Origin: Treponema bryantii | GTDB taxonomy: Bacteria; Spirochaetota; Spirochaetia; Treponematales; Treponemataceae | Assembly: GCF_900113965.1 (NCBI RefSeq) | Contig: NZ_FORI01000001.1 | Coordinates: 186,001 to 250,000 of the forward strand | DNA length: 64,000 nucleotides | Direction: 5' to 3' | Shown here: one piece after another, positions 1-9,465 of the stretch | Position numbering within the stretch: the stretch's first letter is position 1 | Layout: each line of letters begins with the position of its first letter | Made by a program: the position numbers and the translations under genes | Notes under the pieces: generated by a model | Seen by the model: only the letters and a program-made list of their open reading frames with translations | Told to the model about the DNA's origin: nothing | The model's database searches: none

Positions 1-155
<155 letters not shown>

Positions 156-195
156 TTATTTCCTTTTTACTAATTATCGTTAGTTAGTTTTTAGA

Positions 196-2121
196 TTAGA
201 TATCCAAATTAGCATAGCTTGAGTTCTCTTCAATGAAGCGGCGGCGTGGCTCTACTTCTTCACCCATACATACGCTGAAAATTCTATCGGCTGCCATTGC
301 ATCTGGAATTGTTACAACTCGCATCTTACGGTGTGCAGGATCCATTGTTGTTTCCCAGAGCTGTTTACCATCCATTTCACCAAGACCCTTGTAACGCTGA
401 ACATCGGCTTTATCACGCTGGTCGCCAAGAGCATCCAGAGCAGCATCGCGTTCTGCATCACTGTAACAATAAACTGGATCTTTCTTACCAAGCTGAACTT
501 TGAACAGCGGAGGCATAGCAAGATATACATAACCGTTTTCAATCAGCTTCGGCATGTAGCGGAAGAAGAAAGTCAAAAGCAATGTGCGGATATGTGAACC
601 GTCGACATCGGCATCGGCCATGATGATGATTTTATGATAGCGGAGTTTGTCGATATTAAAATCTTTTCCAAAGCCTGCACCAAGAGAAGCAATTACAGGT
701 TCAAGCTTATCGTTGTTCATTACTTTTTCAGGACGAACTTTTTCAACGTTAAGCATCTTTCCCCAGAGAGGAAGAATAGCCTGTGTCTTAGGGTCTCTAC
801 CCTTCTTGGCAGAACCACCCGCAGAGTCTCCCTCGACTATGTATACTTCGCAGAGTTCAGGATTTTTCATTGAACAGTCAGACAATTTTTCTGGAAGACC
901 AAAGCCGTCACTCATTGTCTTTTTACGCATATTGTCTTTTGCCTTGCGGGCAGCAATACGTGCCTTAGCTTCATCGATAGCCTTTTTAAGAATAGCTTCT
1001 AGAACCTGAGGATTCTGTTCAAAATATATAGTGAGTTTTTCTTTTACAATTTGATCTACAATTGTGCGGACTTCTGTATTACCAAGTTTTTCCTTTGTCT
1101 GACCTTCAAACTCAGGCTCTGGAACTTTCATGGAAATTACTGCAGTAAGACCGCTGCTCAAATCTTCGTATGTAAGCTTTTCATCTTTATCAAGATTTTT
1201 CTTAAGCTTTTCATTTGCTTCAAAGAATTTGTTTAATGTAAAACGAACGGCGCTGCGGAAACCTTCAAGGTGTGTTCCACCATCACGAGTATTAATGTCG
1301 TTAACGAACGTTCGTACGTTTTCAGAGTATGAGGAATTATAATGCATAGAGATTTCTGTGATTACATCATCCTTTTCCTCTTTGATATAAATTGGTTCAG
1401 CTGGAACTACAGCCTTACCTTCATCTATTTCTTTTACGAATTCATTAATACCGCCTTCAAACTTCAAAACCTCTTCTTTAGGATTTTCAAGTCTTTCATC
1501 GCGGAAAATAATTACAACACCACTGTTAAGAAATGCAAGTTCGCGAAGACGATCACGAAGTACGTCATAATCATAAGTTGTTGTTTCTGTAAAGATTGTT
1601 TTATCAGCCTTCCAGCGGATTGTTGTTCCGTGTTCATTTTCTGGAATATCACCAATAACTTCTACTTTGGTTTTTGGAACACCACGTTCATATTTCTGCT
1701 GATAAACATGACCATCACGTTTAACAGTTGCTTCCATCCAGTCTGAAAGAGCATTAACGCAGGATACACCTACACCATGCAAACCGCCGGAAACCTTATA
1801 TGAACCTTTATCAAACTTACCACCGGCATGAAGACGTGTAAGTACAAGTTCAAGAGCAGAGATTTTTTCTGTAGGGTGAATATCAACAGGAATACCACGT
1901 CCATTATCTTCAACGCGGCAAATATCGTCTCTTTCGAGTGCTACAACAACAGTATCACAAAAGCCTGCCATTGCTTCATCGATTGAGTTATCTACTGTTT
2001 CATAAACAAGGTGATGAAGTCCCCTCGGACCCGTTGAACCAATATACATACCAGGTCTTTTACGAACTGCTTCGAGTCCTTTAAGAACCTGGATGTTACT
2101 TGCACCGTAATCAGCTGACAT
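196..2121 (-). CDS. gyrB: DNA gyrase subunit B
   Basis: This 641-residue protein is the ATPase subunit of DNA gyrase, which introduces negative supercoils into DNA. The N-terminal GHKL ATPase domain shows YETVDNSIDEAMAG and GGLHGVGVSCVNA; the TOPRIM domain shows EGDSAGGSAKKGRDP and the metal-binding DADVDGSHIRTLLL; the C-terminus has QRYKGLGEMD. Length is typical of the short GyrB type without the Gram-negative insertion. It lies divergent from dnaA across a 183-base spacer and upstream of gyrA. ParE is the alternative, but the neighbouring gyrA and the position next to dnaA support GyrB. Confidence 0.96.
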   Translation of the reverse strand: MSADYGASNIQVLKGLEAVRKRPGMYIGSTGPRGLHHLVYETVDNSIDEAMAGFCDTVVVALERDDICRVEDNGRGIPVDIHPTEKISALELVLTRLHAGGKFDKGSYKVSGGLHGVGVSCVNALSDWMEATVKRDGHVYQQKYERGVPKTKVEVIGDIPENEHGTTIRWKADKTIFTETTTYDYDVLRDRLRELAFLNSGVVIIFRDERLENPKEEVLKFEGGINEFVKEIDEGKAVVPAEPIYIKEEKDDVITEISMHYNSSYSENVRTFVNDINTRDGGTHLEGFRSAVRFTLNKFFEANEKLKKNLDKDEKLTYEDLSSGLTAVISMKVPEPEFEGQTKEKLGNTEVRTIVDQIVKEKLTIYFEQNPQVLEAILKKAIDEAKARIAARKAKDNMRKKTMSDGFGLPEKLSDCSMKNPELCEVYIVEGDSAGGSAKKGRDPKTQAILPLWGKMLNVEKVRPEKVMNNDKLEPVIASLGAGFGKDFNIDKLRYHKIIIMADADVDGSHIRTLLLTFFFRYMPKLIENGYVYLAMPPLFKVQLGKKDPVYCYSDAERDAALDALGDQRDKADVQRYKGLGEMDGKQLWETTMDPAHRKMRVVTIPDAMAADRIFSVCMGEEVEPRRRFIEENSSYANLDI

Positions 2122-2231
2122 ATTTATATCCTTTTTTATGATTTTTTTCGAAATAAATGTCTAATATATAAGTAAATATATTAAAGTAGTTAATTTTACA
2201 AAATTTTTCCTTTAAATTCAATAAAGCTTGT

Positions 2232-2249
2232 AACTAACCAAGGTTAGTT
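2232..2249. promoter_or_regulatory. Palindrome in the gyrB-dnaA spacer
   Basis: AACTAACC and its reverse complement GGTTAGTT are separated by two bases in the middle of the divergent gyrB-dnaA spacer. The site lies about 20 bases upstream of the proposed dnaA -35 box, so it could bind a regulator of either gene. No protein can be named from the sequence. Confidence 0.35.
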
Positions 2250-2269
2250 TGAGAAAAATTACAAAATAC

Positions 2270-2298
2270 TTGAAGAAAATCAGTAACTCTAGGATAAT
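2270..2298 (+). promoter_or_regulatory. Predicted dnaA promoter
   Basis: TTGAAG (2270-2275) and GATAAT (2293-2298) are spaced by 17 bases, a good sigma-70 arrangement. Only six bases separate the -10 box from the dnaA ATG at 2305, so transcription would start at or beside the start codon and give a leaderless message. No clear Shine-Dalgarno sequence precedes the ATG, which fits. Confidence 0.45.
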
Positions 2299-2304
2299 AA
2301 AAGA

Positions 2305-3729
2305 ATGTCAGAAAATAATTATAAAGAAGCTTGGGAGTACACAATGAAAGTACTCCATGATAAATATAAATCAGAAAACAAAGGAGACGAATTTAAGCTT
2401 TGGTTTAACATGAAGTACGTTGAGGATACTATTGATACTATTACTGTGTCCGTTGCTAATAATTTTCTCCTCCAGTCAATGCAGAAAAGAGGACATTTTG
2501 ACATTGTTCTTAAAAAGCTTAAAGAAATCACAGATCAGAATGACATTAAATTAAATGTTATTGTTGTAAAAGAAGAAAATATAGAATCAGAAAAATCAGA
2601 TAAAACAGAATCAAACGAAGTTACAGAAGAAAAACCTGTAAAAGAAACTAAAGCTCCAGAAGCAAGTGAGCCTAAAAAAGCAAGTTTTAAAAAACATCAG
2701 TTACTTGATGAAGAATATACTTTTGATACTTTTATTCCAGGTGATAACAGTAGATTTGCATATAACGCAGCTATAGCAGTTGCAAACGAACCAGGTAAAA
2801 AATTCAATCCGATTCTTTTTTATGGTGGTTCCGGTCTTGGAAAAACTCACCTTATGCAGGCTATTGGAAATTATATCAATAATAACAACACTGAAAAATT
2901 AAAGATATGTTACGTATCTGCAGAAAGCTTTACAAATGAGTTTATTCTTTCTCTTAAAGAAAAAACAGAAAAGGCTTTCAAAAATAAATACAGAAATCTT
3001 GATGTTCTTTTACTTGATGATATTCACTTCCTTCAGGGAAAAGAATCTACTCAGGAAGAATTGTATCTTACCTTTGATGCTCTTTCACAGAAAAAAGCTC
3101 AGATGGTATTTACCTGTGACCGACCTATCCGTGAAATTAAAACTATGGCCGAAAGACTTGTAAGCCGTATTTCAAGCGGAATGTGTATCGATCTTCAGCC
3201 ACCAAACTATGAAACCCGTTATGCAATTCTTCAGAAAAAAATTGAACTTCAGCACAGAACTCTTGAACCAGAAATCATAGATTATATTGCTAAGAATGTA
3301 GAAACTAACGTTCGTGAGCTTGAATCTGCTCTGGATAAAGTTCTTGGATACGAAGAGCTTATTGGTAAAAAATTAAATCTTGATATTGTAAAAAATCAGT
3401 TGAGAGATATTATCAATTCTAATTCAACTGAAAATATTTCGCTTGATATCATTCAAAAAGTAATCGCAGAAAATTTCCAGATTTCTGTTGCTGATTTGAA
3501 GAGTAAAAAGCGTGATAAAAAATTTGTAGTTCCACGTCAGATTGCAATTTATATTGCACGTGAACTTACTGAAATGGCTTATACAGAACTTGGTAATGAA
3601 TTCGGTGGTAAAGATCATTCAACAATTATGACAGCTTATAGAAAGGTTGCTGAACAGGTTAAGATTGATTCAACACTGGAATCTAAGATCCAGCTTTATA
3701 TGAGGGAAATTAAGGAATACAAGAAATAG
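2305..3729 (+). CDS. dnaA: Chromosomal replication initiator DnaA
   Basis: DnaA binds DnaA boxes, opens the origin and loads the helicase. The 474 residues show the usual four domains: an N-terminal helicase-interaction domain, a charged Glu/Lys-rich linker (about residues 90-130), the AAA+ domain with Walker A GGSGLGKTH (about 174-182) and Walker B LLLDDIHF (about 235-242), and the C-terminal DNA-binding domain ending with the signature GGKDHSTIMTAYRKV. It is the first gene of the plus-strand block, and likely DnaA boxes follow immediately downstream. Confidence 0.98.
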   Translation: MSENNYKEAWEYTMKVLHDKYKSENKGDEFKLWFNMKYVEDTIDTITVSVANNFLLQSMQKRGHFDIVLKKLKEITDQNDIKLNVIVVKEENIESEKSDKTESNEVTEEKPVKETKAPEASEPKKASFKKHQLLDEEYTFDTFIPGDNSRFAYNAAIAVANEPGKKFNPILFYGGSGLGKTHLMQAIGNYINNNNTEKLKICYVSAESFTNEFILSLKEKTEKAFKNKYRNLDVLLLDDIHFLQGKESTQEELYLTFDALSQKKAQMVFTCDRPIREIKTMAERLVSRISSGMCIDLQPPNYETRYAILQKKIELQHRTLEPEIIDYIAKNVETNVRELESALDKVLGYEELIGKKLNLDIVKNQLRDIINSNSTENISLDIIQKVIAENFQISVADLKSKKRDKKFVVPRQIAIYIARELTEMAYTELGNEFGGKDHSTIMTAYRKVAEQVKIDSTLESKIQLYMREIKEYKK

Positions 3730-3960
3730 TAAAAAATGTTGATAAATTGCCTCTTTAAAGTGGATAATTTGAAAAATATTAATTAGAATGTGGATATGTG
3801 GATAAATAGTTAATAAACCCACAATGCTTATTAACAATTTAATTCAAGTAAATACAAAGAATTAAATGAGTTTCCCACAGTATACACATACCTTATTATT
3901 ATTATTACTAAATTTAAAAAATATAATAATTAATATACAAAGTGTGTAAGGAGAATAAAA
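3730..3960. other. oriC: Probable replication origin (oriC) between dnaA and dnaN
   Basis: This 231-base AT-rich spacer holds a cluster of DnaA-box-like 9-mers. There is a perfect TGTGGATAA (3797-3805) and near matches TGTTGATAA (3737-3745), AGTGGATAA (3759-3767), TGTGGATAT (3789-3797) and TTTCCCACA (3871-3879), the last followed directly by GTATACACA. Thirteen bases after TTTCCCACA comes a run of trinucleotides, five TTA and one CTA (3893-3910), which reads as a DnaA-trio on the opposite strand. A very AT-rich stretch suitable for unwinding runs on to about 3940. The flanking genes and the strand switch at gyrB/dnaA fit an origin. Confidence 0.8.
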
Positions 3961-5082
3961 ATGAAATTTACATTTGACAGAGACGCAATGATTAAAGAAA
4001 TTTCAATTGCGCAGGAAATTATTACCAATAAAAGTCCTGTTTCTATTCTTTCAAATATTCTTATAATAGCCGAAAATAATTCACTTACTATTAAGGCTAC
4101 AGATTCAACAGTTAAGTTTACAACTGTAATTCCTGTTGATATTCAGGAACAGGGTCGTACAACAATTTTCTGCGACAAGTTCATGAGCATTCTTTCTTCT
4201 TTACCATCTGGAGAAATTGAGTTTATTCAGGAAGATATTGGTGTAACAATTAAACCAATTACTAAACGTGTTAAATTCCAGCTTAAGAGTCAGGCAAGCG
4301 ATAAGTTCCCTGAGTCTGGCACAAGTGATAATGTTCCATTCTTTGAGATTCCTTCTAAAGATTTCAAAGAGATGATTAAGGAAACAATCTTTGCTGTTTC
4401 TGATGACCGTAACCGTTACTTCATGACTGGTGTTTACTTCATCAAAAATGGTGAGACACTTACAATGGTTGCAACTGATGGACGTCGTCTTTCTTGCGAT
4501 AACAAAACTGGTTTCAGTGTTCCTGATTTCCAGCCTGCAATTATTCCTACTAAAATTCTTTCTTGTATTTTGAAGAATGCTCCTGATGAAGGAAACATTC
4601 AGATTGCAGTTGTAGACAAATCTATCTTTGTTAAATTTGGAAATCTTGAATTCTCTTCTGTTCTTATTGAAGGACAGTTCCCTAACTACCAAAAGGTAAT
4701 TCCAGAAAATCTTACAATGTCATTCATGGTAAATAAGGCTGATCTTGATGCAGCTCTTAAACGTACAACAATCATGGTTGATAAAAAAGTAAGCAGAATT
4801 ATTTTCAAGATTTCTTCTGGTGTTCTTAAATTGATTTCTCCAGATTCTGATATCGGTTCTGCAGATGAAGAGATTCCTTGCCGCTACGATGGTCAGGAAA
4901 TTTCTATGGCATTGAACTTCACTTATGTAACAGAACCACTCAAGGTTATTGATTCAGAAAATGTTGTTTTTGATTTTAATATCAATGATGTTGATGGTGA
5001 TGCAAATATTACTAAGGCTGTAATTATGCGCAGTGAAACTGGCGGAGATTACATCCACGTAATTATGCCAATGAATTACTAG
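3961..5082 (+). CDS. dnaN: DNA polymerase III beta subunit (sliding clamp)
   Basis: The 373-residue protein matches the three-domain bacterial beta clamp in length. Typical clamp features are visible: an MKFTFDRDAM start, VATDGRRLSC in the middle domain, and a C-terminus ending HVIMPMNY, equivalent to the usual MPMR tail. It encircles DNA and tethers the polymerase. A strong Shine-Dalgarno sequence (AAGGAG) precedes the ATG. recF starts two bases after its stop, so the genes are co-transcribed and probably translationally coupled. Confidence 0.97.
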   Translation: MKFTFDRDAMIKEISIAQEIITNKSPVSILSNILIIAENNSLTIKATDSTVKFTTVIPVDIQEQGRTTIFCDKFMSILSSLPSGEIEFIQEDIGVTIKPITKRVKFQLKSQASDKFPESGTSDNVPFFEIPSKDFKEMIKETIFAVSDDRNRYFMTGVYFIKNGETLTMVATDGRRLSCDNKTGFSVPDFQPAIIPTKILSCILKNAPDEGNIQIAVVDKSIFVKFGNLEFSSVLIEGQFPNYQKVIPENLTMSFMVNKADLDAALKRTTIMVDKKVSRIIFKISSGVLKLISPDSDIGSADEEIPCRYDGQEISMALNFTYVTEPLKVIDSENVVFDFNINDVDGDANITKAVIMRSETGGDYIHVIMPMNY

Positions 5083-5083
5083 G

Positions 5084-6184
5084 ATGCCATTTCTTTATCA
5101 GACTTTTTATAATTTTCGCAATCTGAAAAATGACAAGATAGACCTTTCGAACAGAGAGGTCTATTTTGTTGGTGAAAACGGGCAGGGTAAAAGTAATATT
5201 CTTGAATCGCTTTATTATGCCTCTTATGGAATTTCTTTCAGAACTCATGTTGATGGACAGATTGTAAAAAAAGGTGAAAAAGATTTCAGTGTAAATTCAA
5301 TGTTCAAAAAAGGCGAAGACGATATTCAGCGCGTCTCTGTAATTTTTGAAAATAATAAAAAACGAATTGAAAAAAACGGAAAAAAAATTCAGGACAGAAA
5401 AGAACTTATCAATACAATTCCGTGCATTCTTTTTTGTCATGATGATCTGCGCTTTGCAACAGGCGAACCTGAAGCTCGAAGATTTTTTATTGATCAGTCG
5501 CTCACTTTATATGATTCAACTTATATTGACGATTTAAGAAATTACAAAAAAGTTTTAAAGAGTCGTAATCAGATTTTAAAAAATAAACAGTATGATATGC
5601 TGGATGCTTTTGATAACCAGCTTGCATATTATGGTCTGATAATTCAGGAAAAACGTAAGAAAGCAATTTTTCTTTTTAATCAGATTTTTGGAAAAGTTTT
5701 TGAAGAGATAAGTGGAATTGAAGGAGTGTCAATTAACTATCATCCATCCTGGAAAGAACAGGATCTTGATGGCGAAAAAATTTTTCCTGCTTCGCAGGAT
5801 ATTTTAAATTTGCTTCTCACACAAAGAGATAGAGATAAGAACTTAGAAACAACACTTTCCGGCCCGCACCGTGATAGAATTGATTTTGTTAAAGATCATC
5901 ATCTTTTTATTCCGACTGCGTCGACAGGGCAGTGTCGTTTAATTTCACTTTTGTTAAGAGTTGCGCAGTCAATTTATTATACCCGCGCGACCGGCCTTCG
6001 GCCGGTACTTTTGATGGACGATGTTCTTCTGGAACTTGATCCTGACAAGAGAGCAAAACTAACAGCAATGCTTCCCGAGTATGACCAGCTCTTCTGTACT
6101 TTTTTACCGGGCGAACCATATGAACGCTATATGCATGACACAACAAAAGTGTATAAAATAAAGCAGGGTGAATGGTATGAATAA
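5084..6184 (+). CDS. recF: DNA replication and repair protein RecF
   Basis: RecF is an SMC-like ATPase that helps load RecA at gaps. The 366 residues contain Walker A GENGQGKSN (about 30-38), the ABC signature region TLSGPHRDRI, and Walker B VLLMDDVLLELD. The first domain starts directly with the conserved FRNL segment. It lies in the classical dnaA-dnaN-recF order and its 3' end overlaps the start of the DUF721 gene by a few bases. Confidence 0.95.
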   Translation: MPFLYQTFYNFRNLKNDKIDLSNREVYFVGENGQGKSNILESLYYASYGISFRTHVDGQIVKKGEKDFSVNSMFKKGEDDIQRVSVIFENNKKRIEKNGKKIQDRKELINTIPCILFCHDDLRFATGEPEARRFFIDQSLTLYDSTYIDDLRNYKKVLKSRNQILKNKQYDMLDAFDNQLAYYGLIIQEKRKKAIFLFNQIFGKVFEEISGIEGVSINYHPSWKEQDLDGEKIFPASQDILNLLLTQRDRDKNLETTLSGPHRDRIDFVKDHHLFIPTASTGQCRLISLLLRVAQSIYYTRATGLRPVLLMDDVLLELDPDKRAKLTAMLPEYDQLFCTFLPGEPYERYMHDTTKVYKIKQGEWYE

Positions 6185-6713
6185 TCAGATAATTTCCGCC
6201 GCCGACATGATGCTTCAGGCCGCAAATATTGGAACCTCAGATGCAAATGAAATTTGCAGCGTCTGGAAAAAAGTTGTTTCCGGTGTGCGCTCAAATAGAT
6301 TTGAATCCGAAGATAGTGAAAAGAGAATTCCAATTGGAGAGCGCCTTGCCGGAAATACGAGAGTCATTGATTTAAAGAATGGAGTTCTTCTTGTAGAGAC
6401 AGATCATCCCGGCTGGATACAGTATCTTAAGATGTATCAGAAATTTATTATTAATGGTCTTAAGATGAATCTGCCGAATTTGAAGATAAGCACACTTGCT
6501 TTTAGAGTGGCCGGCGAAAAGGTTAGCCTGAGTGAAAGCTATGAAAGTCAGGTGAAGAAAGAACGCAATGAAATGGAGGCTCGTCTTGCAAAGCAGGAAA
6601 AGGAGCTTAAAAAGTATGATAAAGAGAAAAAAACTACTTCTGAGCTGCCTCCAGAGCTTCTTGCCAAATTTGACAGTATAAGAAACAGCATGCTTGACCT
6701 ATCGCAAGAATAA
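6177..6713 (+). CDS. DUF721 (DciA-like) protein
   Basis: The 178-residue protein carries the DUF721 fold near its N-terminus (GERLAGNTRVIDLKNGVL, then DHPGWIQYLKMYQ), followed by a charged helical tail rich in Lys and Glu (about residues 115-155) that may be a coiled coil. DUF721 includes DciA, the ancestral loader of replicative helicase in bacteria lacking DnaC or DnaI; its place next to recF fits, but the assignment of function is by family. ATG 6177 is preferred because AGGG lies eight bases upstream; a GTG at 6168 is possible. It overlaps the recF stop. Confidence 0.8.
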   Translation: MNNQIISAADMMLQAANIGTSDANEICSVWKKVVSGVRSNRFESEDSEKRIPIGERLAGNTRVIDLKNGVLLVETDHPGWIQYLKMYQKFIINGLKMNLPNLKISTLAFRVAGEKVSLSESYESQVKKERNEMEARLAKQEKELKKYDKEKKTTSELPPELLAKFDSIRNSMLDLSQE

Positions 6714-6803
6714 ATGATATATTTTATTACTATTTTTGTATTTCGATATTAAGATAACTTTAATAGGAAATCTTTAAAATAATATATATAAGGAGTACGT
6801 TCC

Positions 6804-6959
6804 ATGAAAAGAACATATCAACCAAGCAAAGTAAAGCGCAACAGAAAATTTGGATTCAGAGCTCGTATGGCAACTAAAGGCGGACGCAAGGTACTTGCTA
6901 GAAGACGTGCTAAGGGTCGCGCAAAGCTCTCAGTTTCTGACGAAAAGAAGAAGTACTAA
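6804..6959 (+). CDS. rpmH: 50S ribosomal protein L34
   Basis: The 51-residue basic protein begins [19 protein letters not shown] and continues with [18 protein letters not shown], the classic L34 sequence, with a short C-terminal extension ending in EKKKY. A strong Shine-Dalgarno sequence (AAGGAG) lies upstream. It sits in the conserved rpmH-rnpA-yidD-yidC-jag order, ten bases before rnpA. Confidence 0.98.
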   Translation: MKRTYQPSKVKRNRKFGFRARMATKGGRKVLARRRAKGRAKLSVSDEKKKY

Positions 6960-6969
6960 TTTTTTAGGG

Positions 6970-7332
6970 ATGGAAACAGACTTGATAAAAACGGGATTTT
7001 TTAAACGTGACGAGCGGATAAAGAATCCCGCTGATTTTAAAAAGCTGTTTAAAAACGGAAAAAAGATAAGTATTCCGGGAGCAAAGCTTTTCTATTTAGA
7101 GAACGGCCTTGGAATGAATCGAGTCGGTTTTCCTTTGATGCGCGGCTACGGTAACGCGGTCGAAAGGAACTTATCAAAAAGGTACAGCCGTGAAGTCTAT
7201 CGATTACTAAAATCACATCTGAACACCGGGTATGACATGTTATTCTTAATATATCCCGGAAATGATTCGTTCCACTCGCGATGTGATCAAATTCGTTTAT
7301 TGTGTCAAAAGGCAGGATTAATTCAGGAATAA
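6970..7332 (+). CDS. rnpA: Ribonuclease P protein component
   Basis: RnpA is the protein cofactor of RNase P, which matures tRNA 5' ends. The 120-residue form starting at ATG 6970 has the family pattern: [18 protein letters not shown] at the N-terminus, then the basic RNA-binding motif [18 protein letters not shown], the counterpart of RNRxKRRxRE. The frame stays open upstream through rpmH, but the family length and the TTAGGG upstream of ATG 6970 support this start. yidD begins four bases after its stop. Confidence 0.92.
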   Translation: METDLIKTGFFKRDERIKNPADFKKLFKNGKKISIPGAKLFYLENGLGMNRVGFPLMRGYGNAVERNLSKRYSREVYRLLKSHLNTGYDMLFLIYPGNDSFHSRCDQIRLLCQKAGLIQE

Positions 7333-7336
7333 GGCT

Positions 7337-7594
7337 ATGTTGAAAAAACTGGCCGTCATTGCAGGCGGAGCCATAAGTAAATTTTTCACAAAACTTTTCT
7401 GTTTTCTAATTCGTGCTTATCAAATTTGTATTTCACCATTGCTGGGGAAAAACTGCAGATTTACTCCCACTTGTTCTGCATATGCCCTTGAAGCAATAAA
7501 AAAATACGGTCCTGGTAAGGGCCTTTTACTTTCGATTAAACGAGTTCTCAAATGCAATCCATTTCACGAAGGCGGCTATGACCCTGTACCGTGA
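7337..7594 (+). CDS. yidD: Membrane protein insertion efficiency factor YidD
   Basis: The 85-residue protein has a hydrophobic amphipathic N-terminal half and the YidD hallmark sequence [20 protein letters not shown] followed by [10 protein letters not shown] and [13 protein letters not shown]. It assists YidC-dependent insertion at the membrane. It lies between rnpA and yidC, 12 bases upstream of the latter, in the standard order. Confidence 0.95.
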   Translation: MLKKLAVIAGGAISKFFTKLFCFLIRAYQICISPLLGKNCRFTPTCSAYALEAIKKYGPGKGLLLSIKRVLKCNPFHEGGYDPVP

Positions 7595-7606
7595 GGTTTT
7601 TAAAAT

Positions 7607-9421
7607 ATGGATAAAAATACTATATGGGCAATTGTCCTCTCAACACTTGTTATTATTGGTTCTTATCTGATTTTGCCTAAATTCTTCCCTGGTCTTAATA
7701 TGATGGGCTTTGGAAAGCAGGCAAATGCACAGACAACAACAGAAGAAACTGCAGAACCACAGGAGTTCTCTCTTGATGATTCAGCAGAAGTTAGCGAACT
7801 TTCAATCGCTGCTGATTATGATGAAGAATCAGAAGATCAGCCTGCTCTTGTTGAACAGAAATATACTATTACAACAGATAAAGTAGAAGCTGTTTTCACA
7901 AATAAGGGTGGAGACATCATCAGCTATAAGCTTCTTGACCATAAAGATATGGATACAAACGACTTTGTTCAGCTGTCAGATAACGTAAACAGCAAAAACA
8001 GAACCTGTGCCATTTCTTTTGGAAAAGCAGAAGAAAAAATCATCGACGAAATCTTCAATACAGAAACAGATGGTAAGACAATCACCTTTACAAAAACAAT
8101 GAATGTAAACGGTAAGAAAACAACAATGCGCAAAGTTTATTCTTTTATGGACGGCGAGTATGTTTTCAAGCTGGATGTTCTTATTCATACTGCAGATTCA
8201 AACGGACTTGATCTTGGCGGAACTTCTTACACAATCAGAACTTCTCCACAGATTGGACCACACTTTAATCCAAAGCAGAATCGTTATGAACGCCGTGAGT
8301 TTATTACTTTCAACGGCAACAAATATAAGAAGATTATGCTTAGCAATGGTCAGTTCAAGGAATATGACAAAGATCTTATCTGGGCCGGAATTGCCGGAAA
8401 ATACTTTGTTGAACTTATGATTCCTTCTGCACCAGAAAAAATCAACACAAGTAAATATTCTTCACAGGTTGAAGTAAATAATTATGCAAATGCTCAGGCA
8501 TTTATTGAGCGTGCTGCTTTCTCAGGTTCAGATATTTCTGATACTTACTATATGTACTTTGGTCCTCGTAATGATAAGGATCTTAAGCGCTATAATATTG
8601 CAGAAAACAATGGCTGGAACCTTGGTGGTAAGAAAGTAACTCAGGCATTACAGACAAGTGGCTGGCTCAACTGGCTGGAAAAGATTCTTAAGGTAGTTCT
8701 TGAGATGCTGAATAAGCTTTTCCATAACTGGGGTGTTTCAATCATCATAATGACTCTTATTCTTAAGGTAATTATGTTCCCACTTTCTAAGAAACAGTCT
8801 CTTGGTTCTCTTAAGATGCAGGAACTTCAGCCAAAGATGCAGGCTCTTCAGGAAAAATATAAGGGTGATCAGCAGAAGCTTCAGCAGGAAACTTCTAAGC
8901 TTTATCAGCAGGCTGGATATAACCCTGCAAGCGGATGTCTCCCAATGCTGTTCCAGTTCCTTATTCTTTTTGCTATGTATAACCTCTTTAACAACTACTT
9001 CGAATTCCGTGGTGCTATGTTTATTCCACACTGGATTCCAGACCTTTCTACAGGTGATGTTGTAAAGACTTTCAATTTCAATATTCCTTTACTTGGTAAC
9101 CAGCTTCGTCTTTTACCTGTAATCTATGTGGGTACTCAGTTGTTATCTGGTAAGATCACACAGTATGGTCAGACAACAGCTCCAGGTCAGAGTCAGGCTA
9201 CAATGAAGTTTATGATGTACGGTATGCCATTGATGTTCTTCTTTATGTTCTACAATGCACCGTCTGGACTTCTTCTTTACTGGCTTACAAGTAACGTACT
9301 TCAGATTTTCCAGCAGCTTATCATCAATAAGATGATGAAAGAAAAGCGTGCTGAAAAAGAAGCAGGAAAACCTGCCGCAAAAGTACAGAAGACATTGCCA
9401 CCTAAGGCTAAAAGAAAATAG
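7607..9421 (+). CDS. yidC: Membrane protein insertase YidC
   Basis: YidC inserts and folds inner-membrane proteins. The 604 residues begin with a transmembrane segment, continue with an acidic low-complexity stretch (about residues 40-85) and a large periplasmic domain, and end with the conserved five-helix core (NWGVSIIIMTLILKVIMFP, QKMQALQEKYKGD-like coil, PASGCLPMLFQF, LYWLTSNVLQI). The large periplasmic domain is the Gram-negative (YidC/OxaI long form) type, as expected for a diderm spirochete. The C-terminus is Lys-rich. Confidence 0.96.
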   Translation: MDKNTIWAIVLSTLVIIGSYLILPKFFPGLNMMGFGKQANAQTTTEETAEPQEFSLDDSAEVSELSIAADYDEESEDQPALVEQKYTITTDKVEAVFTNKGGDIISYKLLDHKDMDTNDFVQLSDNVNSKNRTCAISFGKAEEKIIDEIFNTETDGKTITFTKTMNVNGKKTTMRKVYSFMDGEYVFKLDVLIHTADSNGLDLGGTSYTIRTSPQIGPHFNPKQNRYERREFITFNGNKYKKIMLSNGQFKEYDKDLIWAGIAGKYFVELMIPSAPEKINTSKYSSQVEVNNYANAQAFIERAAFSGSDISDTYYMYFGPRNDKDLKRYNIAENNGWNLGGKKVTQALQTSGWLNWLEKILKVVLEMLNKLFHNWGVSIIIMTLILKVIMFPLSKKQSLGSLKMQELQPKMQALQEKYKGDQQKLQQETSKLYQQAGYNPASGCLPMLFQFLILFAMYNLFNNYFEFRGAMFIPHWIPDLSTGDVVKTFNFNIPLLGNQLRLLPVIYVGTQLLSGKITQYGQTTAPGQSQATMKFMMYGMPLMFFFMFYNAPSGLLLYWLTSNVLQIFQQLIINKMMKEKRAEKEAGKPAAKVQKTLPPKAKRK

Positions 9422-9445
9422 ATCCCGAATCAAGTTCGGGATGAC
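9421..9445. repeat. REP-like hairpin (ATCCCGAA family)
   Basis: ATCCCGAA (9422-9429) and TTCGGGAT (9435-9442) form a perfect 8-base-pair hairpin directly after the yidC stop codon. Similar elements lie at 28202-28222 and 32105-32127. There is no T-run, so it looks more like a dispersed palindromic repeat than a terminator. Confidence 0.7.
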
Positions 9446-9465
9446 ACATACAGGAGATAAATAAA

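Noticed and set aside
1305-1314. CGAACGTTCG palindrome as a LexA-type box (also at 23918-23927)
   Set aside because: Both copies lie inside coding sequence, and no lexA gene or nearby promoter supports it.
4201-4692. 163-codon minus-strand frame inside dnaN
   Set aside because: It lies wholly within a certain gene on the other strand, has no ribosome site and resembles no family.
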